Positions 11,450 through 22,719 are shown, counted from the stretch's first letter. The stretch: 64,000 nucleotides of DNA from Symbiodinium natans (GCA_905221605.1 CAJNDS010000990.1:629235-693234), one strand, 5' to 3'. Numbers and translations are program-made. Notes: generated by a model from the sequence alone, not told the origin.

Positions 11450-12276
11450 CCAGAACCCCGAGTGCCCCGAGCTCCCAAGCCCCTAATTTCTGTTAGAGGT
11501 AAGCCCTTAAGCCCCTTAGCCCCAAGCCACTTAAACCCAAATTTCTTCCGAACGAACCAGTAAGTTGAGGGTTTAATGCACTCGGTTCGGAGGTTTAGGA
11601 GGGCGATCGCAAGTTCTGATCCTCGGGCCCAGAAGGCCTGAGTCCTGCTGGGGTTGACGGGCTTAAGGGTTTGAGGGTTGAGGCTTGAAGAGTTAAGGGT
11701 GGAGGGTTCAGGGTTGAACTTCGGAGCGTTAAGGGTTTAGGCCCCTTGCTGTCTGGCTCCTTATTGTACTTGGGCCAACATGTCGTGTAGTCGCCAGTCT
11801 AAGCCGTGCAGTCGTGGTGTTTGCCGGCCCTTGGTTCGGTGTAAAAAAAGGGATACAGTAGCGGGTGCCTTCTCGGAGTCCTAGTGCACTCGACTCAAGA
11901 CCACATCCTCAAAGGCATGGGGAAGAGCCCAAAGTTCCTTTCTCCTCTACCTAAAGTCCACCGATGACCGATGTTGAGGAGAGTGTGATCCATCGGCCAC
12001 AATGACGGAGGAGTCATGGAGCCTGCTGCTGGTGAACATGGGAAATGCTACCTGTCTTGTGGATCTTGGGGGATATCTAGCTTTGCTGGGTAGCTGCAAT
12101 GCCCAAGCTTCGCACCACCCCAACCCCACCCCCCCCCCCTTATCGGCTTGAAACTCATCCGTTTATGCAGACCATGAAGGGGTTGTTGCGAAGTAAAGTC
12201 CCGAGGTAGGTACATGTTAAGCTATCTTCCATAGAGCCCCAGCAAGACCAATGCCTAGACCTCCAAGTGGGCCCAG
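11450..12276. other. spacer, no convincing gene
   Basis: CCCTAAA-like then TTTAGGG-like degenerate sequence to about 11740, then unique sequence to 12276 with only short frames. Confidence 0.5.
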
Positions 12277-12371
12277 GCCATCACTTTGGCACAGTTTGCG
12301 GTCGCCAACTTCTTGCAAATTTCCAACGCTGTCAGTGTCCAAGCGAGCATCCCGGCCCAGTCAGCCGGGTT
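12277..12371 (+). CDS. putative exon island 8
   Basis: Acceptor GGGCCCAG at 12269-12276, then AITLAQFAVANFLQISNAVS and VQASIPAQSAGF. The same frame runs open to a TAA further on. The antisense frame is equally protein-like (NPADWAGMLAWTLTALEIC), so strand is uncertain. The + strand was preferred for agreement with the acceptor and neighbours. Confidence 0.33.
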
Positions 12372-12708
12372 TCCGAACAACTCGGGTTTAAAAGTATCAA
12401 GAGTCCTAAGAGTCCTCAAACCATAAGCCCAACAGGAAGGGTGGCCATGGGCCCATGCATCGGAATCGTCAACCCTACGCCCTAAAGCCCCCGGGTTTTG
12501 GATCAAGGTGGTTGACCCGTCTCTGTCCGTGTGGGCACACATGGAGGACTTGCGAATCCCGAAAAGAAGCCCCCCAAGACTGGCTTGAGTTTTTGGGTGA
12601 AGGGTGTCGTGTTCGGGGTTTAGGAGTCTTATGCCTCTGAGTTTCCGGGGGTTTAGGGGTAAGTTTTGGGGTTTCCTGTTTAGGGGGTTGGGCTTGTGGC
12701 GGACCGAG

Positions 12709-12771
12709 GCACGGTCGGCCTCATTGTGGAGCTGAACACCGTGTCGACGACTATGGCCAATCTCATCCAGG
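12709..12771 (+). CDS. putative exon island 9
   Basis: Acceptor CCGAG at 12704-12708 and donor CATCCAGG|GTGGC. The frame reads TVGLIVELNTVSTTMANLIQ, an amphipathic helix-like stretch with GC3-rich codons. The frame is open from 12693 to a TAA at 12795-12797, so it may be a final exon ending GGLGSSLN. Here G-rich telomere-like sequence is upstream and C-rich downstream, opposite to islands 16, 24 and 29. Confidence 0.45.
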
Positions 12772-14035
12772 GTGGCTTGGGAAGCAGCCTAAACTAAAAA
12801 AACCCGCCAGCAAGCTCAAGTCTTGGGTCCCGAAGCTCCCAAAGAACTCATGAACCGGAAGCCCCGAAACCCCCAAAGCCCGAGGCAACAAAGCCGAGAA
12901 CATCGAAGCGCCCCCCACGCAAGAGCTGCTCGGCCGCGGGGTGCCACCTTGACTCCCTGAACCCCAAACCCTAGCACTCTGAATTTCAGAACCCTCAATA
13001 GCTGCCGCCTGGCACGACCCTAAGCCCGTAAACCCCAGATGCCCTAAGCCCGAAGCCTGAAGACAGCCTCGCCACCCTGTTGTAGGGTCTAGGACTTCGG
13101 GTAGAACTCAAAGAATCACTAAGCCGCGTACTTGCTCAGCTTTCTGGGGGTGGCTTCCGAAGCCGTTTCCCCAGCTCAAGCCCCTAAACACTCTACCTGC
13201 CCATCTTGCCCTGAAGCTCCCCCCAAAACCCCCGTGGAGCCTCCGCTGCGTGCTTGGAGGCTGGTGGACCTTCTCCTCGCTGCCAACTCCCTGTGGGGGG
13301 ACTCTTGGCACAGCCAGAAGTCCGGGGCACATCAGCTTGTTCTTGCGCGTCACGTGTCGCCACGTGTTGTCTGTGCGTTGTAGGTATAAAATCGCTGACA
13401 GTTTATTTTCACACCACAGCGTGCAGTGGTGGCCTCCCTCCCACCCAGCCACCTACCCACCCGCCCACCCACCCACCTCACGCCACCTACTCACTCAGGA
13501 TCAGGGGTGGGTGCGGTTCAAAACAATGCACTGGCTTCAGAGTCCAGGGTTTAGAGTTTAAAGTGCTTCCTTCTTGGCTGGCTGCTGACACGTACTCCTG
13601 ACTCCGGTCGGGTTTATACTATCTGTGACGGACTCGGGTTTCCTTCTACCAGCATGATGTCCCATAGATTTTGTATTGTTGGGGTCCAAGCTCCCAAATC
13701 CATGCCAGTTCATGTCTTGCCGATTGCATTGTAGGCGACCTTCTTTCTTCGCGGACGTGTTCCTTTGTCCGCGGCTCCCTATGTCGAACCCTTCCAATCC
13801 TAAATTCACTAGACCCCCTTAAGCGCACGAGCCAGCGCAAGCCCTACACACCCCACATCCCCCAAACCTGCAGGGAGCACTAGACCGTGGGGCTTAGTGA
13901 GGTTTAGGGAATGGAGGAATAGCATTCATCTCCCCTGCAAAGGGTTAAACCTCTTCTTTGCGGGAGGGGGGGGGCGGGGCAGGTGTTGACCCTCAGCCCT
14001 AAACCCTTAAGAAGCCCTAAGAGCCCTTCACCAAG
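12772..14035. other. spacer, no convincing gene
   Basis: Degenerate CCCTAAA/CCCGAAA sequence at 12830-13060, a (CCCA)n-type stretch at 13433-13483, otherwise unique sequence with short overlapping frames on both strands. Confidence 0.5.
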
Positions 14036-14077
14036 GAGCTCGAGGGGGAGCTGAACCAGGCTGTGTCAAGGTTCAAG
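14036..14077 (+). CDS. putative exon island 10
   Basis: A 42-bp exon in phase: CACCAAG|GAG on the left and TTCAAG|GTTGTC on the right. It encodes ELEGELNQAVSRFK, a helix-forming heptad-like stretch. CCCTAAA sequence lies upstream. Short, but cleanly bounded. Confidence 0.38.
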
Positions 14078-14300
14078 GTTGTCAATGTTGTGGGTGGTTC
14101 CATCCCCCAGCCCCAACAATTTCAAAGATGATGCTTGTTTTAAGCGCGGATTTCACCGATTCTGAAACCATTCCTGGGGAGCACTGCAGCACCTGTCGTG
14201 GTGCGCAGGGGTGAAGACCTTGTATTATTGTTCCTTGCTGTCACCGGCCCAACCCGACCTCGGCATAAGCCAAGCCCGAGGAGTTCGGGGTCGGTATGGA

Positions 14301-14330
14301 TTTTCAGGCTGATTCAGGCTGATTCAGGCT
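14301..14330. repeat. 10-bp direct repeat, 3 copies
   Basis: Three contiguous copies of GATTCAGGCT (first copy TTTTCAGGCT). Unrelated to the 10-mer at 331-400. Confidence 0.85.
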
Positions 14331-14936
14331 TGTCGGTAGATGGCTTAATATGTCTAATGTATGTAATGTGGCATTCTACGCAAGCCCCCCCCCCCCCCCC
14401 AAATATTGCGCGAAAGCACTTTTTTTGGCGGCGAGGCCGTGGGCGCGACGTCTGCGATTTCCTTGGTCGCGGTCACCAAGGTTGCCCAAGCGTCCGAGGT
14501 GCCTTCAGCTCGGGGTTGGATTTGGAGGTTATCAAGATCGCAGCGGCTAAGCTTAGAATCACGCTTCCAAGCAGATCTGAGCAACAAAAACCCTATGCCC
14601 TTCTGTTGCTGCTACACAGGGCCACAGCCCACCCCCCCCCCCTCAATAAAAGCCTTGGAACCTACGGCTGAAGCCATCTTGGAAACCCATGGGCGCTGCC
14701 AGGGCCTTCGCAACACGCTGACAAACGTCAAAGACAAGACGCTTGCCTGAGCCTGGGGTTTAGGTTCCGTAGGGTTTTGGGTTTGGGGTTCAGGGTGCAG
14801 ATGTGGAGGGTATCCGTGGCGCGTGGGGAGTCCTTCATGTTCATGTGGAGAGGGGGGACTGCCCCGACACATGTTTTTAATGCTGTTCGTCGCCCGCCTC
14901 GGCTAAGCCAGAGGCTTGTAGGATTTAGTGCTTTAT

Positions 14937-15020
14937 GTACTGGATGTCGAAATCGACGGCCTCGGCGTCGGCCAGGTTCTGGACAACCTGCTGGACGCGG
15001 TCGATGCGAAGCGTTCATGA
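14937..15020 (+). CDS. putative exon island 11 (possible terminal exon)
   Basis: The frame from 14937 to TGA at 15018-15020 reads VLDVEIDGLGVGQVLDNLLD then AVDAKRS. Nearly all third positions are G or C (GTC, ATC, GAC, GGC, CTC). The left boundary is not obvious because no AG immediately precedes it. If the TGA is real this is a C-terminus; if a donor lies at GCGAAG|CG it is internal. Confidence 0.38.
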   Translation, partial: VLDVEIDGLGVGQVLDNLLDAVDAKRS

Positions 15021-15049
15021 GACCTCCCGACAGCTACTGCAGTTGCTGA

Positions 15050-15330
15050 TCGGCTGGCGGCATGGCCGCGGCGGGCGGCATGGCCGCGGCAGCGGCCCTG
15101 CTCGAATCGTTGCGGGCGTTCGAAACCGAAATCGCGTTCTGGAGCTACTTGGCGCTGCTTGCGCTGGTGCGCTGATCGATGCCGGGTCGCTCAGGCGGAA
15201 ACCGAGCACGCGATGTGGCAAAGAAGGCAGGCGTTTCGACGGCGACCGTGCCTGGCGGTCATCAACAAGTCCTGTGTCATCAGGTCTGCGATGCGGGTGC
15301 GTGTCGAGGTCCAGTGTCCCGGGTGTTCGA
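15050..15330 (+). pseudogene. bacterial-like relic with LacI-family helix-turn-helix, frameshifted
   Basis: A frame starting at ATG 15179 contains DVAKKAGVSTATV at 15212-15250, the recognition-helix signature of LacI/GalR-family repressors. After it the family expects SRVINKS; here VINKS is present at 15258-15272, but one base out of frame, followed by a plausible RSAMRVRVE. So a single-base insertion lies between 15250 and 15258. Just upstream (15061-15174) is a GC-rich frame ending LESLRAFETEIAFWSYLALL ALVR and a TGA, preceded by a duplicated CATGGCCGCGGC block. The DNA is more uniformly GC-rich than its surroundings. Only the N-terminal DNA-binding part is seen; no ligand-binding domain follows. 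Bacterial transfer is inference; assembly contamination is unlikely in the middle of the window but not excluded. Confidence 0.5.
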
Positions 15331-15993
15331 TGCTGCTGTCATCGATGTAGAGACTGCCGACCGGCAGCGGCGCATACTCTCGGTTTGTGTTAAAATTGCA
15401 TGTCGCTTTTCTGAGCGTCTCGATAGGCAGCGGACAGGCCAACATCGCCATCGTCGATCCGCCGCAACACCACCCCTCCACCCCACGGCCCCTGCCGAGG
15501 AACGCAATTTGCAGCATGTGAGTATCTCCTTCTGTCCATGAAACTTTGTAACAACTAGCAAAAAGGTGACGGAGTCAATGGGTCTTACAGCCCTTGAACT
15601 CGGCCTCGGCCACAGAAGCCGGTGTCGGCCCACCCGAGGATGATGTCCTCCGTGCTGCAGCTCTTTCCGGAATTTGGTGCCTTTACCGTGCAGGCGGGAT
15701 TGTAGGGGGTATTTATGGAACGGGTTCAGGTTCGGCTTAAGCGATAAGTTGCTGACCCTGGCAACCCAAAGCTCTGATGCTTGAAAACGGCGCTTCGATT
15801 TCAGGGTGCGGGTTTGTGTGTGTTGTTTTTTTTTTTTGGGGCGGGCATGGCTTGGGTCGGAAGCTTTGGGAAGCAGGATGCCCGGCTTAAGTTGCATGAC
15901 GCATGGTCAAATCGTAGGTGCCCTGTCCCAAAGCAGGGGAAAGCAAAACCCAAGCGCATCTTGAGTCCTGAAGCCCGTACCCGCAGGTTGCAG
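15331..15993. other. spacer after the relic
   Basis: An antisense frame at about 15280-15440 (REYAPLPVGSLYIDDSSIEH) is moderately protein-like but overlaps the relic. The rest has short frames and a T run at 15826-15838. Confidence 0.4.
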
Positions 15994-16073
15994 GTGAGCA
16001 GTCAACCATGATCGCCCAGATTGTCACCTTTGTCAACCTGGTCTTCGCGGGCTCGTCTGCGGACAGCACCTCA
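15994..16073 (+). CDS. putative exon island 12
   Basis: Acceptor GGTTGCAG at 15986-15993 and donor ACCTCA|GTAGCAG. In the frame GAG CAG TCA ACC ATG it reads EQSTMIAQIVTFVNLVFAGS then SADSTS, with a short hydrophobic helix. C-rich sequence lies upstream. No family recognised. Confidence 0.45.
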
Positions 16074-18315
16074 GTAGCAGTTAGAGGTGGTGTTATGTTT
16101 TTTTTTTGGTTTTTTGTTTTGTGTGGGGGTCTTAGATTGCCCAATCCCAGAATTAAAGGGGACACTTGGCCACAAGGGGTCGTTCCCACAGTTTGGCATT
16201 CGGCAATGCCTCTCTTCCTGTGAAGAAGTCCCTACGCCGAAACCCAAACTCCAAGGCCATAAGCTTAGCATGCCACTGCGGGGAGTGGGGAGGGGGCGGG
16301 ACGGGGGCCGTTCGGCTTTTTCAGAAACGCCAGGCAACCGCATCATGTACAACACCACGCGAGATGTGACTTGGAATGGTTTGGCCTCAGAGGGTTTAGG
16401 TGCAGGGTTTGGGTTGAAGGCCTTGGGGTCTGTGTTGGGGTCGACAGCATGTGGTTTGAGCTTAAGGCTTGAAGTTTGGGGGTCGCACAAGCTGAGCAGA
16501 AAAAGATTCAAAAAGGCCAGTGCGGGTGGAACTTGGGGCAGGTTCGCAAACTTGAGCTCTCAAGTCCTGACGTTCGATGCGTCGCTGTGTGGTAGCTCAG
16601 GCATTCTTGGCAGGCCACGTCGACATTCTTGAGGGCAAGCCAGCCGCCGACGGTGGCTTGCGCTTTTGATCTTTGTTTTTGGGTGTTTCTTGTGCAGGGC
16701 TCACCCTGGAAGCTGCAGGTATCAGGTTCCCAGCAGGCCGAATCAGGCCACAGAATCAGCTCCGCGAGTCAGATCGGACGTAGGAACGAATCAGATCCGC
16801 CTGGCCGGGCCCGGATCGGATACCCCATTCTGCGAAACGGATCGCCTCGACCCCAATCGGCTCAAGAATCAAGACATGGGGGGGGGGGGTGGGGGTTGGG
16901 GGTCCCAGGGAGCTCCTCCAAGCGATCTGGGGGGTTCCACGGCGAGCTCCTCCTATACACGTGCCACGCCATGGTTGGTTGGCTTGGAATGCCTGTCGTA
17001 AAAATGCCAGTAAGTAAGATAAAGGTTGTCATTTAAAATTAAGTGACCACTTCTTAGATTTGTCAGAATGTCTTGAAACAAAACATCGAGCAAGAAAAAC
17101 ATATTCCACGCTCTGAGGCATGCGAATTAAGGAAGCTTGCTAAAGTAGTTCTGTCCAATCTCTTTGCAGAAACGACGCAGCCAGAAGGCCGTCTGATGGC
17201 AAGCTCCTTCTATACACAGCACACGCAACTATCGGCTTGGCATGCCCTCCGCCCTCAGGTACGGCGCCAAATCGGATGACAGTAGTCGTGAACGAAAACA
17301 AGCAGCAGGACGTGACAAACTTGAAAAGGAAGAACCCATCCAGACTTTCAATACTGCATGGCAAAATATTACAGGCTCGGAGGCATGCGAAGCGACGCAG
17401 TCTATCAACGTCCATGAAATGGCGAAGAAAGAAAAGCCAGGCAAATGGCACACGCACGCCGCATCAAACCCGATCCCCTCGCACTGGCGTTGCTGGAAGA
17501 CAACAGAGTGAAGCCGTCCCTGCAAGATCGGATCGGCTCTAAATCTAATCGGCACGGCCTGCAGCCATCATCTAGGCGTACGTTCTCAGACATAAAAACA
17601 ACATGATCCGATACAGTCGTCCTGTGATCCACATGTCTCCGGCTTGAGTGCCGATACGTTGATCCGACTCGTGCTGTGCTGATCCAGTTCGTTGTTTTTG
17701 TGATCCAGTTACCCCGCCCTGACTCCCACAAGTGCCTGATCCACTTTCTGGGAGCTGATACGTCTTCCTACCGGCTCACCCTGCTCCCGAAGCCCTATAG
17801 CCTGAAACTCTGCACCCTAAACCCTAAAACCCCTAAGCCCAAGGATTCCCAGCGCTGCCGCGTCTGGACCAGGTCTGTGCGGCGCCTTGGAGCACTTGGT
17901 GTGTGTTTGGGGTTAAGCGGTGTAGCGTTTTCCTTTAGTTGAGGGGTCTTGGGCTCTCTGGTTTTAGGTGTTTGAGGCCTCCAGATTCTGGGTTACATGG
18001 GCTTGCGGGTTTGATCGTTTCGTGTTGAGGCCTTGCAGGTTTTGAGGGTTTGGGCTCCCAAGATTTAAGCGGCTTGAGGTTGTCTACATAGAACTGGAAA
18101 CCACCCCAAATGCCAGACAATGCCAGAAAGCCATAGAGCCCTACAGACAAGCATGAACGAAACCCGAAGCCCTAAACCCTAAACCCAAAACCGTAAGCCG
18201 TGAACCCGAGACAGCCCTCGCCCTGCAAAACCCTGCATCCAGAACTGTAGACCCCAAACCCTAGACCCTAAACCCCAAACCTGAAACCGCTAAAAACCCT
18301 TAGAACGCCTTCCAG
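16074..18315. other. spacer, no convincing gene
   Basis: Includes TTTAGGG-like sequence (16380-16480, 17905-18070), CCCTAAA-like sequence (17780-17850, 18150-18310), a GATCC/GATCGG-rich stretch (16760-16860, 17520-17760) and a diverged internal duplication (16942-16995 versus 17198-17247). No coding signal is seen. Confidence 0.5.
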
Positions 18316-18364
18316 GTGCAGTACATGCAGCAGATCTACAAGAACTTTATGGCGCCCAGAGAGG
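18316..18364 (+). CDS. putative exon island 13
   Basis: Acceptor GCCTTCCAG directly after a CCCTAAA-like tract, donor GAGAGG|GTTCC. It encodes VQYMQQIYKNFMAPRE. A similar DNA stretch (GTGCAGCA.ATCT.CAA) recurs at 22443-22486, suggesting a duplicated exon. G-rich sequence follows the donor. Confidence 0.45.
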
Positions 18365-18732
18365 GTTCCAACCTCCTACGTTTTTTTGGGTTCCAAGAGT
18401 CTGGGGAGGGGGGCGGGAGGTATTCAGGGCCCCCTCCTTCTCCTAGGGGTTCAGTCCCGACCTGTTGGCCAAAGGTTTCAGGCTTAGCAGACAAGTGGCC
18501 TTTGTTCTCAGGGTCCGGTTCATGAATGGGCTGATAGCCCCAGGCCCAGGGGTTTGGGGGCTTCGGGTTGAACCTCTCCCCCCTCCCCCTCCTTTTGCAG
18601 CAACACCCTGAACCCGAAACTCTCGTAACCCTAAACCCGAAACTCTCGTAACCCTAAACCCTAATCCCTAGATCCTAAACTCTAAACCCCAAAAGCCTTT
18701 ACAGAAGCTAAAAGAGCCCCTCGATTGATCAG

Positions 18733-18793
18733 GCGCTGCAGGGGCACGCCGAGGCTGCCATGGCCGGGAGTTCCCCAGCACTCGCGATGCTCA
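18733..18793 (+). CDS. putative exon island 14
   Basis: Acceptor TGATCAG and donor CTCA|GTGAGCG. Frame ALQGHAEAAMAGSSPALAML, Ala-rich and helix-forming. It is bracketed by a CCCTAAA-type tract upstream (18605-18690) and a long TTTAGGG-type tract downstream (from 18819). Confidence 0.42.
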
Positions 18794-18818
18794 GTGAGCG
18801 CGGAAGCCGAGCTGGGGG

Positions 18819-19038
18819 TGTAGGGGTTTCGGGGTTCTGGGGTTTAGGGTTTCGGGGTTTAGGGGTTCTGGGGTATAGGGTTTTAGGGTTTCGGGGTTCT
18901 AGGGTTATGGTTTTAGGGTTTTAGGGTTCTAGGGTTTTAGGGTTTGGGGTTCAGAGTTTGGGAGCTTCTCGGGGTTTAGGGTTCAGAGTTCTCAGGGTTG
19001 TTAAGGGTTCAGGGTTCAGGGTTCAGGGTTTGGGAGCT
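18819..19038. repeat. degenerate telomere-like TTTAGGG/TTCAGGG tract
   Basis: About 220 bp of GGGTTTAGGG, GGGTTTCGGG, GGGTTCTAGGG and GGGTTCAGGG units in one orientation, heavily diverged. Confidence 0.8.
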
Positions 19039-19107
19039 TTCAAGGAATGGTTGTTTTGCCTGTCCCTTGTAGGGCATTGGCATGGCTTGGCGATGGCTAT
19101 TAGGATG

Positions 19108-19211
19108 TTGGGATGTTTCCCCCTCATACTAGCAGTCCTTAGTAGGGGATTCTAGTACCCCCTGTTATAATTCTTCTTAAGGAATGTTAGTCAAGAAGGG
19201 GGAACATCCCC
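19108..19211. mobile_element. hairpin (MITE-like) copy
   Basis: Left end TTGGGATGTTTCCCCCTCAT and right end AAGAAGGGGGAACATCCCC are inverted. An inner AGCAGTCCTTAGTAGGGG motif matches other copies. 104 bp, non-coding. Confidence 0.75.
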
Positions 19212-20166
19212 AGCTGTAGGGTTTAGGGCTCAGGATGTAGGCCGAACAGCGCCGGGAGGAAAGTTGCTGAGACGGGCGTTGGATTCGAAAGCGTCCAGCT
19301 TAGGAGGGTCTTGATCCATCACATATCACATACTCGGTCCATGCCACATGTTGAGAAAGGGATGGCGGTGCTTTCACACAGGTTCAGATACTTTGGACAA
19401 TATCATAGTGGCCGGAGCAAGCCACGGTTGGAGAATCCTGCCAAGCAGTCGGGTAACCGGAGCCATGAACATGATCCAGCTCCATCTCCATCCGCACCAC
19501 TGAATCTGTCGTATGCCGGGCAGGGGCTTGCAGCGGCGGTTACACGGTTTCCTTGACTTTGCAAGCTCGAGTTGAGCTGAGATGATGTTATGAGTTGGCT
19601 TCCTGCTGTTCTTGGCGGAGCAAGCTCAGATGCCTTGCATTGGCGTGAATCCTCCTTTGGCTATATAGGAAAGATTTGGGTAGTCCTGTTCTAACTGTGT
19701 TTCGCAGGGATGTGTGCGCACTTTTCAACAAGCCCTTCAGCCCTAACCCTCCACTCGAAGGTCAGCCCAGAGCACGAGGGACCTGACCACAAAGTTTGTG
19801 GACTTCTTTGCGCGGAATACGTCATTTGCCTGCTCGCCCCTTGGACGGCATTCGTTGAGATGCGTTGAGGAGCCCTTGAACATGAACCCCCTACGTCCCT
19901 TTTTTTTTCCACCGCTTTCGGCTGATGATCCCTTCCTTGAGTCGCGTCAAAGTTGCTGAGCGCTTCTGTCCGAAACGAGTAAAATGAGCTATGGATCAAA
20001 GCGCCCTAAAGAATTCGAGCAAAGATTTCCCCGGGGTTGAGGCGTTTTATACCACGCAACGGCAAGATGAAGCAAGTAGCCTGAGACAATGAAAGCTTAT
20101 CGGCAGGGAGCTTTGTATTTGGGGTCGTCCTAAAAAAGGATAACGAGCTTAGAGCAGGAACCAAAG
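19212..20166. other. spacer, no convincing gene
   Basis: Unique sequence. Frames at 19311-19556 and 19691-19999 show neither GC3 bias nor domain-like features. Confidence 0.5.
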
Positions 20167-20243
20167 CCTGACCTACGACGACTGGCTGGACGTCATCCAA
20201 GCGGTGGGCGACCTGCGGGCCTACAGCCAGGCTCACCCTCGGG
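20167..20243 (+). CDS. putative exon island 15
   Basis: Acceptor ACCAAAG at 20160-20166. The frame CTG ACC TAC GAC reads LTYDDWLDVIQAVGDLRAYS then QAHPR, clearly amphipathic with near-uniform G/C third positions. GT donor at 20244, or a GC donor after AGCCAG. TTTAGGG-like sequence follows. Among the most convincing islands; family unknown. Confidence 0.52.
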
Positions 20244-22637
20244 GTTTCGGGCATTTCGGGCAGTAGTAGGTTGAGGGTTTATGATCTGAGGCTTCGAAGG
20301 GTTTGTGCTTTAAGGTCTACAGGCATGAGGTTCGGGTTTAGGGCTGAAAGGGGGGTTCAAAGAGGGAGTCCGGGTTTACGGAGCCGAGGGTTGTGCGGCC
20401 CCCTTTCTGCTGGGGCTTGAAGAGTGTTGCTTTGAGATTGTATGACCTCCTCCAGGGGGGGGTCCCTTTTTTGAGGGTTTCCAGACTTGCTGTCTTGGTT
20501 GCCAGGAGGCTGCCAGTGTCTACCTCACCGCATCCTCGGCAGGCGGGCTCTTTTTTTTTTGGGGGGGTCTAGGGTTTAGGGTCTGGCGTTTAGGGTTTTG
20601 GGGGGGGGGGGGGGTCAACATGCCCTAAGGCCCAGCGGGGCCTCGAAGCTTCGTTGGCTTGTTGATGTTGTGGCACTCAGCTCTGCATCTTGTTCTCGCG
20701 TGTGCACTCGTAGTAGAACCCAGGTGATGCCTGCAGTGATCATGTGTTGACGAAATTGCGCAGGTGTTCTTCCAAATCCGTGCCGATGCACCATCCCCAT
20801 CGGAACGCAAACCTCGACCCTAAGCGCTACACGAGCCCTAAACCCCAAAAACCCTAAACCCCCAAAAATCTGTTGTCGACCTTGAGGGTCCCGCACTTTA
20901 GAGCCCCGAAGCCCAATACCCCCAGACCCAGACCCCAGGCCCTGGCCCCCAAGGCCTGAATGTAGAACTCCAGAGCCTATGAGAGTTTGTGTTTCAGGGT
21001 TTAGTTGTTTGAAGCTCGAAGTTTCACGGGCGTGAATACAATTAATTTATATCTTTTGCCTCACCTCCGTGTATAATCTGCATTGATGGTACAATGCATA
21101 CATGATCTCAATGTCACCGGCTTGTTCTTGTAGATTAAATTATTAAACGCCCATGTATTAATTGCAATTGAAGACCAAATACGAAGTTAATAAAGCCAGC
21201 GAACATTAGTGTGTTAAAGGGGCATAGAAAGAGAGTTCAATAAAAGCCCCTTCAATACCCCAATATAATACAATTTTCTCACACTTCGTTCACACAATTC
21301 ATGCATGTCATACACCCTTTGAGCCCCGTGGGTTGGGCTTTGAGCCCCGTAATCCTGGAATGGCCCGGGTGGGGTCGCGTTGCTCGGCAGCCTACGGGAA
21401 ACCCGACAACAAGTTGCACCAAAACCCGGCTGCTGATGTTGAGTTGATGTTGGCACATTCAGGGCCTCAATCGCCTGACATTGCGATACGCAGGAGTTGC
21501 ACTCTGTGGCACACCGCTGGCCGGGTGTCCGCTTGATGTCTCAACCTAGGGTTCTCAAATCCTGCGCCTGCGCTCTCGCACCAAGCTTCCAGGCAACCTT
21601 CGCTGGAATGGTATCCTGATTTACTGACGAAGACTCTGTAGGACTCGGGGGCCGGTTTGGGTGGTGAGGATGGTGCACGGCAATCGGGCCGTATCCCTTC
21701 GTTGACTCATAACCTTCTGGTGTGAGCCAGTGGAGTGATCATTTTCCTGGCTTCGGAATCCCCGCCGTGGCTCACAAATGCGGAGAAACCATAAGTCTGT
21801 GATGTCTGAGCAGTCTGGTAGGGCCACGGCATCTAAGGTGAACATGTGCTTAAAAGCATGCTCAAGGGCTTCTGTGCTTTGGGACGACGAGCAGCAGGAA
21901 CACAACCGCAGGGTTCAGCATACTCTGCCAGGGATACTCTGCCAAGGATTCTGGAGGACTATCCTAAAAATTGGTCACTCCCAGGATGCTCTTTCGGATT
22001 CGCAGGAGATGGGAGATTCTGGGTCAAAGCGGGAAGACTAGTTTTTAGCATGAGGAAGTCGCGCCGGGTCTGACTAGCCCATTTAGGCAGCTCGTCTAAA
22101 TCATGGTCCTTTTGTTTGTGCCCTAAATACAAGGCTCGGCATCGTAGGAACGCATGAAATTCTAAATTTGTGACGTTTCGCTCCTGAGCAGGTGGGCCGA
22201 CAGAGGCCGCAAGGGTCACGAATGCCAAGAACAGGGCGTTTTGCCAGCAACGCTGAATATCGTGAGGGGGGGGGTGGTGGGGCTTTGGGGTTCGGAGCTT
22301 GACGTGCTTATTCGGACTCAGGGTTGTTTAGGGTGGTTTCGGACCGCAGCTTTGCGAAGAACTGCTGCGTTTACCGTCTTCCAGCCTACATGTGGTGGCA
22401 GACACAGGGAACTCGAAACATGCAAAACCGATTTAATGTCCGTGCAGCAAATCTTCAAAGCTGTCTGATGCCCTACGAGCAAGGGCTCGCATGGGCATGG
22501 GTCCTTTTGCAGAAACGAAGTCGTCCAAGTCCCTCCGGCAAACTAGCCTTAGAGGGTTTTTGAAAAGAAGAGGTTCTAAAAAAACCCCGCTTTTTTGAAG
22601 AGGGCTTGAAACTACGTCTTAGAGACCCGAGGTTGAG
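20244..22637. other. spacer, no convincing gene
   Basis: TTTAGGG-like sequence at 20260-20350 and 20565-20600, a G run near 20600, CCCTAAA at 20836-20860, an AT-rich patch at 21030-21260, then unique sequence. The piece at 22443-22486 resembles island 13 but is interrupted by a stop in that frame. Confidence 0.45.
22443..22486 (+). pseudogene. possible degenerate copy of exon island 13
   Basis: DNA aligns with 18322-18366: GCAGCAAATCTTCAAAG versus GCAGCAGATCTACAAGA, then a GATGCCC..GAGCAAGGG end versus TATGGCGCCCAGAGAGGG. The frame equivalent to island 13 reads VQQIFKAV then a stop; a one-base shift restores LMPYEQG. Best read as a decayed duplicate. The match is short, so chance is possible. 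Confidence 0.3.
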
Positions 22638-22717
22638 GAGATGATGCGAGGCTTGGCCTTTGGCTCGGACCTGCTGCCCCCGCCGACGTCCCAGAGGATC
22701 TTGGACCAGGCCGTGAG
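22638..22717 (+). CDS. putative exon island 16
   Basis: Acceptor GGTTGAG, frame EMMRGLAFGSDLLPPPTSQR then ILDQAVR. A GC donor is possible at GACCAG|GC (22709). A telomere-like CCCTAAA array starts within a few bases of its 3' end, so the exon end and the repeat almost touch. GC3-rich; family unknown. Confidence 0.48.
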
Positions 22718-22719
22718 GG

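Noticed and set aside
15280-15897. 205-codon antisense frame over the LacI-like relic
   Set aside because: The LacI signature on the + strand is far more specific; most of the antisense frame is structureless.
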